Positions 45,019-54,889 of a DNA stretch of 64,000 nt are shown piece by piece. The position numbers were made by a program, and so were the translations under genes. The stretch covers positions 1 to 64,000 of the forward strand of contig NZ_JAIVFQ010000031.1 in NCBI RefSeq assembly GCF_020829495.1. The letters are read 5' to 3'. Numbering within the stretch: the stretch's first letter is position 1; every line of letters starts with the position of its first letter. The stretch is from Nostoc favosum CHAB5714. GTDB taxonomy: Bacteria > Cyanobacteriota > Cyanobacteriia > Cyanobacteriales > Nostocaceae. The notes beneath the pieces were generated by a model that was given only the letters and a program-made list of their open reading frames with translations, was not told where the DNA came from and did not search any database.

Positions 45019-45393
45019 CAACTTGGGTTACTAGTAGGTGGATTTCTCCTATACGCTTTAGTATATCTGGGCTTCGCCTTCGTACAAGCACCTTGGCAAG
45101 CCTGGGGATTGTTTGCTCTTTATGGTCTACATATGGGTATGAGTCAAGGCTTACTGTTGGCGCTAGTGGCAAATAATATACCTGCAAAATTGCGCGGCAC
45201 TGCTTTTGGATTTCTCAACTTGGCTATAGGATTAGCGCTTTTACCTGCAAGTTTACTAGCTGGTGGGTTGTGGCAAACACTGGGAGCAAAGGCAACATTT
45301 ATCGCTGGAAGCTTGTTTGCGTTGGCAGCTGTATTGTTATTAGTTACAGAAACAAATATTAAACTCGACCAAAAGCAAAAATGGTATCCTTGA
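45019..45393 (+). pseudogene. Major facilitator superfamily transporter, C-terminal remnant
   Basis: Open frame from after a TAG (45016-45018) to TGA at 45391-45393, no start at a sensible position. VGGFLLYALVYLGFAFVQAP, GMSQGLLLALVANNIPAKLRGTAFG (MFS motif C/A-like) and GLWQTLGAKATFIAGSLFAL are the last four helices of an MFS protein. The first ~300 residues are missing. The fluoride riboswitch begins 10 bases after it, so the riboswitch promoter probably lies within this remnant. Confidence 0.8.
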
Positions 45394-45402
45394 TTTAATA
45401 AT

Positions 45403-45474
45403 GGCGATGGAGCTCGCCAAAACCGCCTTTCCGGTACAAGTTAAATTCATCACTGGAAGGCTGATGGCTCCTAC
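45403..45474 (+). promoter_or_regulatory. Fluoride riboswitch (crcB motif)
   Basis: GGCGATGGAGCTCGCC (45403-45418), AAAACCGCC, a variable stem, then AGGCTGATGGCTCCTAC (45458-45474) match the crcB-motif consensus, including the GATGG-GTTCGCC stem with A-ACCGC and the closing TGATG-CTCCTAC. A following pair GGGAGAGTAGG / CCTGACTCTCC (about 45491-45532) may be the expression platform. Fluoride binding normally turns downstream expression on. It precedes an antiporter and a CLC-F gene, which matches the expected regulon. Confidence 0.93.
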
Positions 45475-45575
45475 TTTCTTCGCTAACTGCGGGAGAGTAG
45501 GGCTTGGCTAAATGCATTACCTGACTCTCCTGTAGAAAGTGTAAGTCTACAGATTGCACCTCAAGGAGTCATGGG

Positions 45576-47210
45576 ATGTTAGCCAGTGTATTGTGGATTT
45601 TAATGATGGGCTTTTTTGTGGGTCAACTTGCCCGCCGTTTAGGCGCTCCGCCTTTAATTGGCATGATTTTAGTGGGGATTATTCTTGGCCCCCAAGTTCG
45701 GAATGTCATCAGTGAAGATGTGTTGGGTGCTGCTGATGAGTTAAGAACTTTGGCGGTAATGATTATCCTGATGAAAGCCGGACTGGGTTTAGATCGAGAA
45801 AAACTGGCTCAACAGGGAACTGTGGCGCTGCGATTGGGATTTTTGCCAGCCGCAACCGAAGCGATCGCGATCGCTTTTGCTGCTATGGTAATTTTTAAAT
45901 TTGACTTTCCCACTGGGTTACTTTTGGGCTGTGTGATTGGCGCTGAATCTCCTGCTGTAATTGTCCCAGGAATGCTGAGGTTAAAAAGTTTAGGCTGGGG
46001 TGTCACCAAAGGAATTCCCGATGCAATTTTAACTGGTAGTGCCTTATCTGATGTGCTGCTATTACTAGTCTTCAGCCTACTGCTGAGTTTCTTAGGTGAC
46101 GGAGGTGTTGAGCAGATTACCCTACCTGGGGGATTCACTTTGACTGCTCTACAACTGCTGCCGTTCCAAATTATTATGCAAATATTGCTGGGAGTATTGT
46201 TTGGCTATTTAGCAGCTCGTTTATTAGTTTTACTATTAACTAAACAAAACTGGACTCAGAATGCGATTCAAGATACTGTAATTGCTGCCAGTTTAGCCTT
46301 ATTCTTGGTAATTGCCGCTCATGCTTTGCCTTACTTTTCTGGTTATTTAGCAGCAATGGCTATGGGGTTTTTCTTAATTGAATTAGATACTCCCCTAGCC
46401 CGAAGATTACGCGGCGGATTTGACAGTTTATGGATAGTAGCTGAGATTTTTTTGTTTGTCTTGTTAGGGGCAACTATTCAACTGCAAGTATTGGAAAAGA
46501 TTCTATTACCTGGCATTATAATTCTGGCAATTGGTTTACTAATTGGTCGGATGCTGGGTTGGTATCTGTCAACTTTGGGTAGTAATTGGAATTGGCGCGA
46601 AAGATTATTTTTACTCCCAGGAAACTCAGCAAAAGCTACAGTCCAAGCTGCCATTGGAGCAATACCCCTCTCCCAAGGAATTGCGGGGGGTGAGATAATT
46701 TTAGCGATCGCAGCTCTTTCAATTTTAATCACTGCACCTTTAGGAGCTTGGGCAACCATGACTTTTGCGCCTAAATTGCTCACCAAAGGCGAAGTTGACC
46801 CGACCAAAGTCACAGTTGCTACTCGTACCTTATTATTGGCAGCCGTGGATACATCGAGTTTAGCTACAGAAGTTTTAACAAAAGTAGCAGATTTAGCACG
46901 CCGCAGTAATGGAGAAGCGATCGTCTTGCATGTAGTTAACACCTCAAACCAGCAAGATATCGAACAAATAAAAGAACAAGCTAAACAGTTTTTATCGGAT
47001 ATCAGATATGAGTTTTTGACTGTTACAGGCACAGTACCAGAAGAGATTATTCGCATTGCCGAGGAGTTTCGTGTAACTGCGATCGTTATGGGAAAACGCG
47101 GACATCAACCTTGGGAGGAAGTGCTGGTTGGCTCCGTATCACAAGCAGTTTTAGAAGCCAGTCTAATACCTGTAATCTTGCTGGAAAATCAGGCATTAAA
47201 GTCAGTTTAA
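45576..47210 (+). CDS. Cation/proton antiporter (CPA family) fused to a universal-stress-protein domain
   Basis: 544 residues. About 12 hydrophobic helices (1-400): LIGMILVGIILGPQVRN, IGAESPAVIVPGMLRL and LFLLPGNSAKATVQAAIGAI are the exchanger core. Residues about 410-540 form a Usp domain (TLLLAAVDTSSLATEVL, ATP-loop-like VMGKRGHQPWEEVLVGSVSQ). AAGGAG lies 8 bases upstream of ATG 45576. Under the fluoride riboswitch and followed by CLC-F; NhaA/CPA-type antiporters are known members of fluoride regulons, probably restoring pH or ion balance disturbed by HF entry. Confidence 0.9.
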   Translation: MLASVLWILMMGFFVGQLARRLGAPPLIGMILVGIILGPQVRNVISEDVLGAADELRTLAVMIILMKAGLGLDREKLAQQGTVALRLGFLPAATEAIAIAFAAMVIFKFDFPTGLLLGCVIGAESPAVIVPGMLRLKSLGWGVTKGIPDAILTGSALSDVLLLLVFSLLLSFLGDGGVEQITLPGGFTLTALQLLPFQIIMQILLGVLFGYLAARLLVLLLTKQNWTQNAIQDTVIAASLALFLVIAAHALPYFSGYLAAMAMGFFLIELDTPLARRLRGGFDSLWIVAEIFLFVLLGATIQLQVLEKILLPGIIILAIGLLIGRMLGWYLSTLGSNWNWRERLFLLPGNSAKATVQAAIGAIPLSQGIAGGEIILAIAALSILITAPLGAWATMTFAPKLLTKGEVDPTKVTVATRTLLLAAVDTSSLATEVLTKVADLARRSNGEAIVLHVVNTSNQQDIEQIKEQAKQFLSDIRYEFLTVTGTVPEEIIRIAEEFRVTAIVMGKRGHQPWEEVLVGSVSQAVLEASLIPVILLENQALKSV

Positions 47211-47284
47211 ATCAGTAAATAGAGTAACGAATTGGAAACCGCTTGTATCAAGCATTTTTCTCTGTGTCCTAATTACGAATCAGT

Positions 47285-48613
47285 ATGAAACAGTTTCGTC
47301 AATTTGAACCATTTATTGCATTACCACACCTAATTAAATGGTTGCCTATTTCCGTTGTAGTTGGCATTCTTGCTGGAACTGCTTCTGCGGCTCTTTTAGC
47401 ATCCTTGGAATGGGCAACTGATTGGCGAGAATCGCATCGGTGGATTATCGCTTTGCTGCCCCTTGGTGGCTTCTTGAGTGGTTGGATTTATCATCAGTTT
47501 GGGCGGACTGTAGAAGCCGGGAATAACCTTTTACTTGAAGAAATCCATAACCCTAAAAGTGTTATTCCCTTCCGTATGGCTCCTCTGGTTTTGCTAGGAA
47601 CAGACCTGACCCATTTATTTGGAGGTTCAGCAGGCCGTGAAGGCACAGCATTGCAAATGGGTGCTTCTTTGGCAGACCAATTAACTAGAATATTACATTT
47701 TAAAGGAGCAAATCGGCGAATTTTATTAACCGCCGGTATCAGTGGAGGATTTGCTTCAGTTTTCGGTACTCCCTTAGCTGGAACCGTATTTGGTCTAGAA
47801 GTTTTAGCAATTGGTAAAATTCATTATGATGCTCTTTTCCCTTCTTTAATTGCTGCGATCGTTGGAAATCAAGTAACCTTACTATTGGGTTTGCATCATA
47901 CCGCATACCGACACGCTCCCTCTATACCGACGCTCACAATTTGGGGACTGATTGCAGCGATTATCGCAGGTGCAATTTTTGGAATAGTAGCGAGGTTATT
48001 TGCTAAAGTAACTCACAAAATTAGTCACTTCTTTAAAACGAAGATATCTTATCCTCCAATGCGTCCTTTAATTGGCGGTGTGATAATAGCAGCAATTGTT
48101 GGGTTGACTGGTACAACTAAGTATATTGGACTTGGTATCCCTACTATCGTTGATTCTTTCTATACTCAGCTACCTCCTTGGGATTTTGCAGCAAAATTGG
48201 GTCTGACTGCTCTAACTTTAGGAGCAGGTTTTAAGGGAGGAGAAGTAACACCTTTGTTTTTTATTGGTGCAACTTTAGGTAACACTTTGTCGTTGCTTTT
48301 AGCATTACCTGCACCACTTCTAGCAGGAATGGGATTTGTGGGTGTGTTTGCGGGTGCAGCAAATACACCTATAGCATCGACTCTAATGGGAATTGAATTA
48401 TTTGGTCTGGAATCAGGGATATTTATTGCTATTGGCTGTGTAGTAAGCTACCAATTTTCAGGTCATTCTGGAATTTACTCTGCACAACGAATTGGGTTGA
48501 GTAAATACTCTGCTGTATATTTAGAAGAAGGGATAACTTTGGGTAATTATGGGCAACCAAAAATTTATTTACCTGATGATAGTGAAAAAGAAGGAAGTAA
48601 TTATCAGGAATAA
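47285..48613 (+). CDS. CLC-F type fluoride/proton antiporter
   Basis: 442 residues, CLC fold with about 12-14 hydrophobic segments. GGSAGREGTALQMGASLAD (about 118-136) and GAGFKGGEVTPLFFIGATLG (about 318-337, in place of the chloride-type GxFxP) are found in the fluoride-specific branch, and the first anion loop reads AGNNLLLEEIH rather than GSGIP. Exports F- from the cytoplasm in exchange for H+. Starts 74 bases after the antiporter gene, same strand, under the fluoride riboswitch. Confidence 0.9.
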   Translation: MKQFRQFEPFIALPHLIKWLPISVVVGILAGTASAALLASLEWATDWRESHRWIIALLPLGGFLSGWIYHQFGRTVEAGNNLLLEEIHNPKSVIPFRMAPLVLLGTDLTHLFGGSAGREGTALQMGASLADQLTRILHFKGANRRILLTAGISGGFASVFGTPLAGTVFGLEVLAIGKIHYDALFPSLIAAIVGNQVTLLLGLHHTAYRHAPSIPTLTIWGLIAAIIAGAIFGIVARLFAKVTHKISHFFKTKISYPPMRPLIGGVIIAAIVGLTGTTKYIGLGIPTIVDSFYTQLPPWDFAAKLGLTALTLGAGFKGGEVTPLFFIGATLGNTLSLLLALPAPLLAGMGFVGVFAGAANTPIASTLMGIELFGLESGIFIAIGCVVSYQFSGHSGIYSAQRIGLSKYSAVYLEEGITLGNYGQPKIYLPDDSEKEGSNYQE

Positions 48614-48652
48614 TTTATTGATGTAATTAATGGATAATTGGGAAAATGACAA

Positions 48653-48871
48653 ATGAATAATCATGGATTTGGCAAACTAGTTACCTTTCTAAATCAATTG
48701 GAACAAGAGAGAATTAGTTACACTTTGGCCCATCATCGGGATGAGACTATTATGGTGAATGTGGCAGTGGCTGGTGAACGATGGGAAGTGGAATTTTTTG
48801 AGGATGGTTCGGTTGAGGTAGAACGATTTGTTATACCAATTCTGTATGAAGATGCGCTAAACCATATTTAA
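48653..48871 (+). CDS. Small conserved-looking acidic protein
   Basis: 72 residues, ATG 48653, 39 bases after the CLC-F stop. LVTFLNQLEQERISYTLAHH at the start, then three-strand-like VNVAVAGERWEVEFFEDGSVEVERF. The pattern helix plus beta strands with a GERWEVEFFEDGSVEVE core suggests a genuine compact domain. I do not recognise a named family. It may be co-transcribed with the fluoride genes, but proximity is the only evidence. Confidence 0.65.
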   Translation: MNNHGFGKLVTFLNQLEQERISYTLAHHRDETIMVNVAVAGERWEVEFFEDGSVEVERFVIPILYEDALNHI

Positions 48872-48920
48872 GTACAAGAAAGAAGAAAGAGAAACGAACC
48901 GCAAAGGACGCAAAGGACAC

Positions 48921-48983
<63 letters not shown>

Positions 48984-48993
48984 TTAAAAGGGT

Positions 48994-49278
48994 TTGGCGC
49001 AGCCTCACAAAGAAATGGTATTAGTAGTGGAGAGATTAATGCAAAAGAGGTTTTTAGTGATTTCTTTGCTATGTATTCAGAGTTATCAGGATAAAAAGAG
49101 TAATCAAGAATTAGCCAAAATTAAAATTTTAAGTGAGCATGTAAATCGCAGGCTGAAGGTGTTTAAAATTTTGTCCCTTACTTATAGAAATCGCCGAAAA
49201 AGATTTAGTTTGCGGTTTAATCTGATTGCTGCTCTCTACAATTACGAGCTTTTTCTCCCCAAAATCAAATCTTCCTGA
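48994..49278 (+). pseudogene. IS5-family-like DDE transposase, C-terminal remnant
   Basis: The frame ends HVNRRLKVFKILSLTYRNR, RKRFSLRFNLIAALYNYEL, the closing helix region with the catalytic Glu (SEHVNRRLK) of IS5-type transposases. Upstream of about 49080 the similarity fades. The TAG/TGA end is followed 2 bases later by GACTTTTGCAAGAGGTC, the expected type of terminal inverted repeat. The rest of the element is missing. Confidence 0.72.
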
Positions 49279-49280
49279 GC

Positions 49281-49303
49281 GACTTTTGCAAGAGGTCTAT
49301 TGA
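49281..49303. repeat. IS end sequence, copy 1 (direct repeat with 49623-49645)
   Basis: GACTTTTGCAAGAGGTCTAT plus TGA, directly after the IS5-like remnant's stop. The same 23 bases recur in the same orientation at 49623-49645, so the tandem array between them is bracketed by two IS-end copies. Confidence 0.75.
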
Positions 49304-49335
49304 TTCGGATCTGTCTCTTGTTTCGGGATGAACGC

Positions 49336-49592
49336 AACAAGCAAATGCTGTCGCTCAACAAGCAAATGCTGTCGCTCAACAAGCAAATGCGTACGCTCAA
49401 CAAGCAAATGCGTACGCTCAACAAGCAAATGCTGTCGCTCAACAAGCAAATGCGTACGCTCAACAAGCAAATGCTGTCGCTCAACAAGCAAATGCTGTCG
49501 CTCAACAAGCAAATGCTGTTGCTCAACAAGCAAATGCGTACGCTCAACAAGCAAATGCGTACGCTCAACAAGCAAATGCGTACGCTCAACCT
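49336..49592. repeat. 21-nt tandem repeat array, about 12 copies, two alternating variants
   Basis: Unit AAGCAAATGC(TGTC/GTAC)GCTCAAC, period 21. Variants with TGTCGCT and GTACGCT are interspersed (the second creates a GTAC site). All six frames stay open, producing meaningless open frames on both strands. Confidence 0.93.
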
Positions 49593-49622
49593 GACTTTTC
49601 ACGGGATGTGGAAAAGGGGATA

Positions 49623-49645
49623 GACTTTTGCAAGAGGTCTATTGA
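49623..49645. repeat. IS end sequence, copy 2
   Basis: Identical to 49281-49303. It overlaps the last two codons and stop of the Uma2 gene on the minus strand. Confidence 0.75.
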
Positions 49646-50280
49646 ATCATCACTTCCAATTCTTCTAAAGCTTGAAAACTTCCTACTTGCCAACTACGTT
49701 CCACGGCAGCAGGGATAATTTGAGTAATAGCTATATCCTCAAAATTAGGACTGGTGTTAGATTTTATGTATTTCCCATCTCTGAGCAAATAAATAGAAAG
49801 GTTTCCACTATCGTAAACCCATAATTCTGGGACTCCAATGGCTTCATAAGCATCAAGAGTAGTTTTCGATATGACATCAGTCTCAATCGCTAAATCTGGC
49901 GGCGGATCATCAGCTTGCAAGCGGCGATGACCAATCATTTGTTGATAATTCTGAATATAAAAGCAAGCATCAGGTTCAACTCCTGCTACACCTTGCCGTT
50001 TAAATGTGGTGGAACCAAAAGGTTGATATCTGATATCTTTAGCCTTCAGCAATATTTTGACAATATCAGAAATTAAATCTTTGGGTATTTCATGTTCTGG
50101 TAAAGGAGCCATAATTTCTAAAGTACCCTGGCTGTAGGCAATTCGTGTAGTTCTTTTTTCTCCCAATTCTTGTAAAATAGATTCAAATTCTTCCCAGCTA
50201 ACATTTGGAATTGTTACCGTGCTACCAGGTGCTAACTGCATCTGGCTAACAGGTTTGAAAACGGGGATGGCAGCAGTCAT
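49639..50280 (-). CDS. Uma2 family (DUF820) restriction-endonuclease-fold protein
   Basis: 213 residues. NVSWEEFESILQELGEKRTTRIAYSQGTLEIMAPLPEHE at 26-64 is the N-terminal Uma2 pattern, then GVEPDACFYI and DPPPDLAIETDVIS (nuclease-fold acidic residues), KTTLDAYEAIGVPELWVYD. The subfamily with RRLQADDPPPDL differs from the one at 35.5 kb. The C-terminal MIQ and stop are in the IS-end repeat, so the original end may have been changed by an IS insertion. Confidence 0.87.
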   Translation of the reverse strand: MTAAIPVFKPVSQMQLAPGSTVTIPNVSWEEFESILQELGEKRTTRIAYSQGTLEIMAPLPEHEIPKDLISDIVKILLKAKDIRYQPFGSTTFKRQGVAGVEPDACFYIQNYQQMIGHRRLQADDPPPDLAIETDVISKTTLDAYEAIGVPELWVYDSGNLSIYLLRDGKYIKSNTSPNFEDIAITQIIPAAVERSWQVGSFQALEELEVMIQ

Positions 50281-50391
50281 AACCAGAATATAAGTAATCT
50301 GAGTTGAAATAATTATCTATCAGGTTGCGGTGGATAATCTAGCCCACCGTAACCTTTAGATTAATAGAATGAGTTTAACAAAAGCGGCTAA

Positions 50392-50557
50392 GGGACTTCC
50401 AAGAAATAAATTACCCAAATAAATGAACCACTCCAGACACAGAGAAGCCAGTGCGCCCTTGCGGTTAAGAGACTTGTAGCAACTGGCGCGACACAGAGGA
50501 ATGAGGAAGAGAGAGTTTTTCGCCAGTTCTTTGGGTATTTTTTTATTTGGAAGTCCC
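50392..50557. mobile_element. 166-bp MITE with GGGACTTCCAA ends
   Basis: Ends GGGACTTCCAAGAAATAAAT.. and the complement of GGGACTTCCAAATAAAAAAA.., pairing over about 28 bases with few mismatches. TAA flanks both sides (50389-50391, 50558-50560), a possible 3-bp duplication. It fills the gap between the Uma2 gene and dapL and ends 15 bases from the dapL stop. Confidence 0.82.
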
Positions 50558-50571
50558 TAAAAGCGATCGCC

Positions 50572-51807
50572 TTACACCTTAAAATTCTCGGTAATCCGCT
50601 TCATCGCCTCTTCGACATTCTCCCGGCTGTTAAACGCCGAAATGCGGAAGTAACCTTCACCCGCAGCACCAAAGCCAGAACCAGGTGTCCCCACAACGTT
50701 GACAGTTTGCAGCAACTTATCAAAGAATTCCCAACTGGATAAATCATTAGGAGTTTTCACCCAAACGTAAGGTGCATTCACCCCTCCATAAACTGATAAT
50801 CCGGCGGCTGTGAGTTTTTCGCGGATAATTTTGGCGTTTTCTAGATAGAAATTCACCAATTCCTTAATTTGTGCTTGCCCTTCTTCAGAGTAAACCGCTT
50901 CGGCTCCCCGTTGGACGATATAAGAAACACCATTAAACTTGGTAGACTGGCGGCGATTCCAGAGTTTCCATAGTTCCACATCGGAACCATCGGCGGCTTT
51001 TGCTGTGAGTGTCTTCGGTACTACAGTTAACGCGCAACGAGTTCCTGTAAAACCTGCGTTTTTGGAGAAAGAACGAAACTCGATCGCAACTTCTCTTGCA
51101 CCTTCAATTTCATAAATTGAGTGGGGAATCGATGGATCGGTAATGTAAGCTTCGTAGGCTGCATCAAAGAAAATAATCGAGCCATTGGCTTTAGCATAGT
51201 CTACCCATGCCTTTAAATATTCCTTGGTAGCAGTTGCACCAGTGGGGTTATTGGGAAAGCAGAGATAAATTAAATCGACTTTCTTTGAGGGAATTTCGGC
51301 GGTGAAGTTGTTATCAGCCGTAATTGGTAGATAAACTAAGCCTTCAAACTCGCCTTTATCGTTGGTATTCCCCGTATTTCCCACCATAACGTTAGTGTCT
51401 ACATATACGGGATAAACGGGGTCAGTAACGGCAATTATGTTGTCATGTCCAAAGATTTCCAGAATGTTGCCCGTATCGCACTTGGAACCGTCGGAGATAA
51501 AGATTTCGGAAGCATCTATATCGGCTCCCCGTGCTTGGAAATCTTGAGTAGCAATTTTCTCCCGCAACCAAGCGTAGCCTTGCTCTGGACCGTAGCCTTT
51601 GAAGGTATTGCGATCGCCCATTTCTTCTACAGCTTTAATCATAGCTGTGCGGCAAGCCTCCGGCAGAGGTTCGGTAACATCGCCAATGCCCAGCCGGATG
51701 ATTTTAGCATTACTGTTCGCTTCTGCAAAGGCATTCACCCGCCGAGCAATTTCTGGAAACAGATAACCCGCTTTCAGTTTCAGGTAGTTGTCGTTAATAG
51801 TTGCCAT
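50572..51807 (-). CDS. dapL: LL-diaminopimelate aminotransferase
   Basis: 411 residues, fold-type I PLP enzyme. [15 protein letters not shown] (37-51), [12 protein letters not shown] (103-114), [16 protein letters not shown] (183-198), [10 protein letters not shown] (213-222) and the PLP lysine K249 in [12 protein letters not shown]. Converts tetrahydrodipicolinate directly to LL-2,6-diaminopimelate for lysine and peptidoglycan, the route used by cyanobacteria, plants and chlamydiae. ATG 51807 gives the standard [20 protein letters not shown] start. Confidence 0.96.
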   Translation of the reverse strand: MATINDNYLKLKAGYLFPEIARRVNAFAEANSNAKIIRLGIGDVTEPLPEACRTAMIKAVEEMGDRNTFKGYGPEQGYAWLREKIATQDFQARGADIDASEIFISDGSKCDTGNILEIFGHDNIIAVTDPVYPVYVDTNVMVGNTGNTNDKGEFEGLVYLPITADNNFTAEIPSKKVDLIYLCFPNNPTGATATKEYLKAWVDYAKANGSIIFFDAAYEAYITDPSIPHSIYEIEGAREVAIEFRSFSKNAGFTGTRCALTVVPKTLTAKAADGSDVELWKLWNRRQSTKFNGVSYIVQRGAEAVYSEEGQAQIKELVNFYLENAKIIREKLTAAGLSVYGGVNAPYVWVKTPNDLSSWEFFDKLLQTVNVVGTPGSGFGAAGEGYFRISAFNSRENVEEAMKRITENFKV

Positions 51808-51854
51808 TATGTAGATTATGAAAAAACGCCCTCAAACAGCTTACTGCTAATTTA

Positions 51855-51978
51855 TGAGGGCGGGGAGTGGGGAGATGAGGAGTGGGGAGTGGGGAGATGA
51901 GGGAGATGAGGGAGCAGGGGAGGAAGAACTATTGCTTTTTACCCATGCCCAATGCCCAATGCCCCATGCCCCATGCCC
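51855..51978. repeat. Low-complexity GGGGAGTGGGGAGATGAGG and CCCATGCCCAATGCC blocks
   Basis: Purine-rich GGAGTGGGGAGATGAGGAG repeats followed by pyrimidine-rich CCCATGCCCAATGCCC repeats, between dapL and the NDH-2 pseudogene. Typical slippage-grown spacer DNA; no gene. Confidence 0.7.
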
Positions 51979-51980
51979 AA

Positions 51981-52985
51981 TTAGACATTTACTGGCTGTT
52001 TATTATCGGCTGATGTGTAACTGTTGCGATCGCTAATTACGAACTGCGTGAGCGATTCTTGTCCTGTAATTAATCTTGCTCCGCGATTACGGGTGAAATA
52101 GTTCCATGCCCACTGAATCATTACTACTAATTTGTTGTCAAATTCAATTAAAAAGTAGATGTGAATCACTAGCCAAAACAACCATGCAAAGAAACCTTTC
52201 AGCTTGATAAAGCCCAAATCTACCACAGCAGAATTGTGCCCAATCATTGCTAAACTACCATGATCAGTATAAGCAAAGGGCGGCAAACTGTTACCTGCAA
52301 GCCTCTGTTGGACTAGTGCTGCTACATATTCACCTTCTTGTTTCGCTACAGGTGCAACACCAGGTAGGGGTTTACCATTTTGATGAGAAAAATTTGCTAA
52401 GTCGCCAACTACAAAAATATTGGGATGTCCCTTAATACTCAAGTCAGGTTCAACGATAATCCGTCCAGCGCGATCGCATTGGGCACCTGTGCGTTCTGCT
52501 AGCACTTTTCCCATTGCTGAAGCTTTTACACCTGCTGCCCATAATACCGTTTTTGAGGCAATTTCTTTAACCTCATCACCTTGTTTAAGGGTAACAATAT
52601 CATTTTCAATATTCGTCACCAGTGTTTTTGTCTGCACAACCACCCCCAAGCGCGTCAGGGATGCTTCCGCTTCTTGTGATAACTCTGGTGCAAAGGGTGG
52701 CAGAATCCGATCTAGACCTTCTAATAGCAAAATCTTGGCTTATGACGTGTCGATGTTGCGAAAATCTTCTTTGAGAGTTTGATTTGCCAATTCTGCGATC
52801 GCACCAGCTAACTCTACACCAGTTGGCCCACCACCAACAATTACAAAGGTTAACCAGGCACGGCGTTTTTCTGAATCGGTTTCTTTTTCTGCGGCTTCAA
52901 ACGCCGTAAAAATCCGGCGACGCATTTCTATAGCATCTTCTACTGTTTTCAAGCCTGGGGCGAATTCTTCCCAGTTGTCTTTGCA
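51981..52985 (-). pseudogene. ndh: Type II NADH dehydrogenase (NDH-2), truncated and with a nonsense codon
   Basis: The preserved part begins [20 protein letters not shown], has the NAD-binding [20 protein letters not shown] and, after an in-frame TAA (52742-52740, in DTS-stop-AKILLLEG, normally Glu), continues GLDRILPPFAPELSQEAEAS, NIFVVGDLANFSHQNGKPL to the C-terminal membrane-association segment. About 120 N-terminal residues, including the FAD-binding motif, are gone. NDH-2 would oxidise NADH to reduce quinone. Frame is otherwise intact, so decay is recent. Confidence 0.88.
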
Positions 52986-53109
52986 CATCTCTGACAGAAC
53001 CCGCCCGATCCATAATTTTTTGCAAATTGGCTTCAGTTTTTTGCAAATTGGTTAATCTAGCTTGGAAATCTACCAGGCGATCGCCCACATCTTCCGCCGT
53101 GATAGTAAT
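52984..53109 (-). pseudogene. DUF4349 gene fragment joined to the NDH-2 remnant
   Basis: Translation [42 protein letters not shown] matches the conserved core of DUF4349 proteins. Immediately after RDV the sequence becomes NDH-2 coding sequence in another frame. Upstream, at 53110 and beyond, it passes into dispersed repeats and a MITE. So two unrelated genes were fused by deletion, leaving only ~42 codons of this one. Confidence 0.7.
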
Positions 53110-53187
53110 TCGTAGTTCGTAATTAATGACGCTCTCTACGAGAGGCTGCGCGTAGCTTGCTGATATTGTAGGGGAGGGGTACGCAGA

Positions 53188-53348
53188 CAATACCGTTCGG
53201 TTAAGGAATTTTTTGGTTGAGGCAGGCTGTTCTTGAGCAGGGGGAGAAGAGAAGCTGTTCTTGAGAGAAGAATTGCTGAACAATAACCTTCTTTCCTCAA
53301 GAGCCTCAAGAGCCTCAAGAGCCTCCCCTGCTTATCCGAACGGTATTG
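53188..53348 (-). mobile_element. 161-bp MITE with CAATACCGTTCGG ends, copy 2
   Basis: Same length and, as far as I can compare by eye, the same sequence as 32505-32665, opposite orientation. GGTACGCAGA (53178-53187) and GGTACGCGGA (53349-53358) look like a 10-bp target duplication with one change. Lies beside the NDH-2/DUF4349 wreck. Confidence 0.9.
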
Positions 53349-53423
53349 GGTACGCGGACTCTCTACCGCTACGCTAACGTAATCATGTTACAGATGGGGA
53401 TTTAGACCACACCCGTAACTGCA

Positions 53424-53443
53424 CGACCTATAAAGATAGGTCG
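53424..53443. repeat. Hairpin CGACCTAT-AAAG-ATAGGTCG upstream of ilvC
   Basis: Perfect 8-bp stem, 180 bases before the ilvC start, flanked by ACCCGTAACTGCA and GCGACTCTGACCC. It might belong to the ilvC leader or be a dispersed repeat; I cannot tell. Confidence 0.4.
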
Positions 53444-53592
53444 GCGACTCTGACCCTTGGTTTAATTACGAATTACGTTAGCGCAGCGTTAGCGACGTAG
53501 GAGCGTCATTACGAATTACGAATTATTAATGGCTCATAGTTCATCTGTGGTTACTCAATTTGAGGTACAATCGTAAGCCTGCCAATAAATGA

Positions 53593-54615
<1,023 letters not shown>

Positions 54616-54889
54616 GCAAAAGGGTTCTTTGAATTTAACAGTTATCAGTTATCAGTAAACAGTTAAAAGTTTTGATAATTGGGTTTAAGTCCCCCACTAT
54701 ATCGGCGAAAACTGACAACTGAAAACTAATCACTATGCCGCCGATTAGTGGTAGGCGTTAGTGGCGCTTCTTTATCCCCCACTATACGCAGGATAACTGA
54801 TAACTGTTGACTGTTCACTGATTTAATAAGTAATCACCCGAACTTGATATAATTTGGATCTAGAAATGAAACAGCTTTGCTCTGCCCCC
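54616..54889. other. Spacer with ACAGTTATCAGTTATCAG repeats
   Basis: AACAGTTATCAGTTATCAGT near 54638 and its complement-type ACTGATAACTG.. GATAACTGTTGACTG near 54790, a common intergenic repeat that could fold. Likely 3' ends of ilvC and of the transporter gene meet here (convergent genes). No gene. Confidence 0.5.

Noticed and set aside
44996-45187. 63-codon minus-strand open frame
   Set aside because: Antisense to the MFS remnant, whose + strand translation gives clear transmembrane helices.
49242-49623. Several overlapping open frames of NKQMLSL / LVERTHL / CLLSVRI type
   Set aside because: All are frames of the 21-nt tandem array, open on both strands only because the unit lacks stops.
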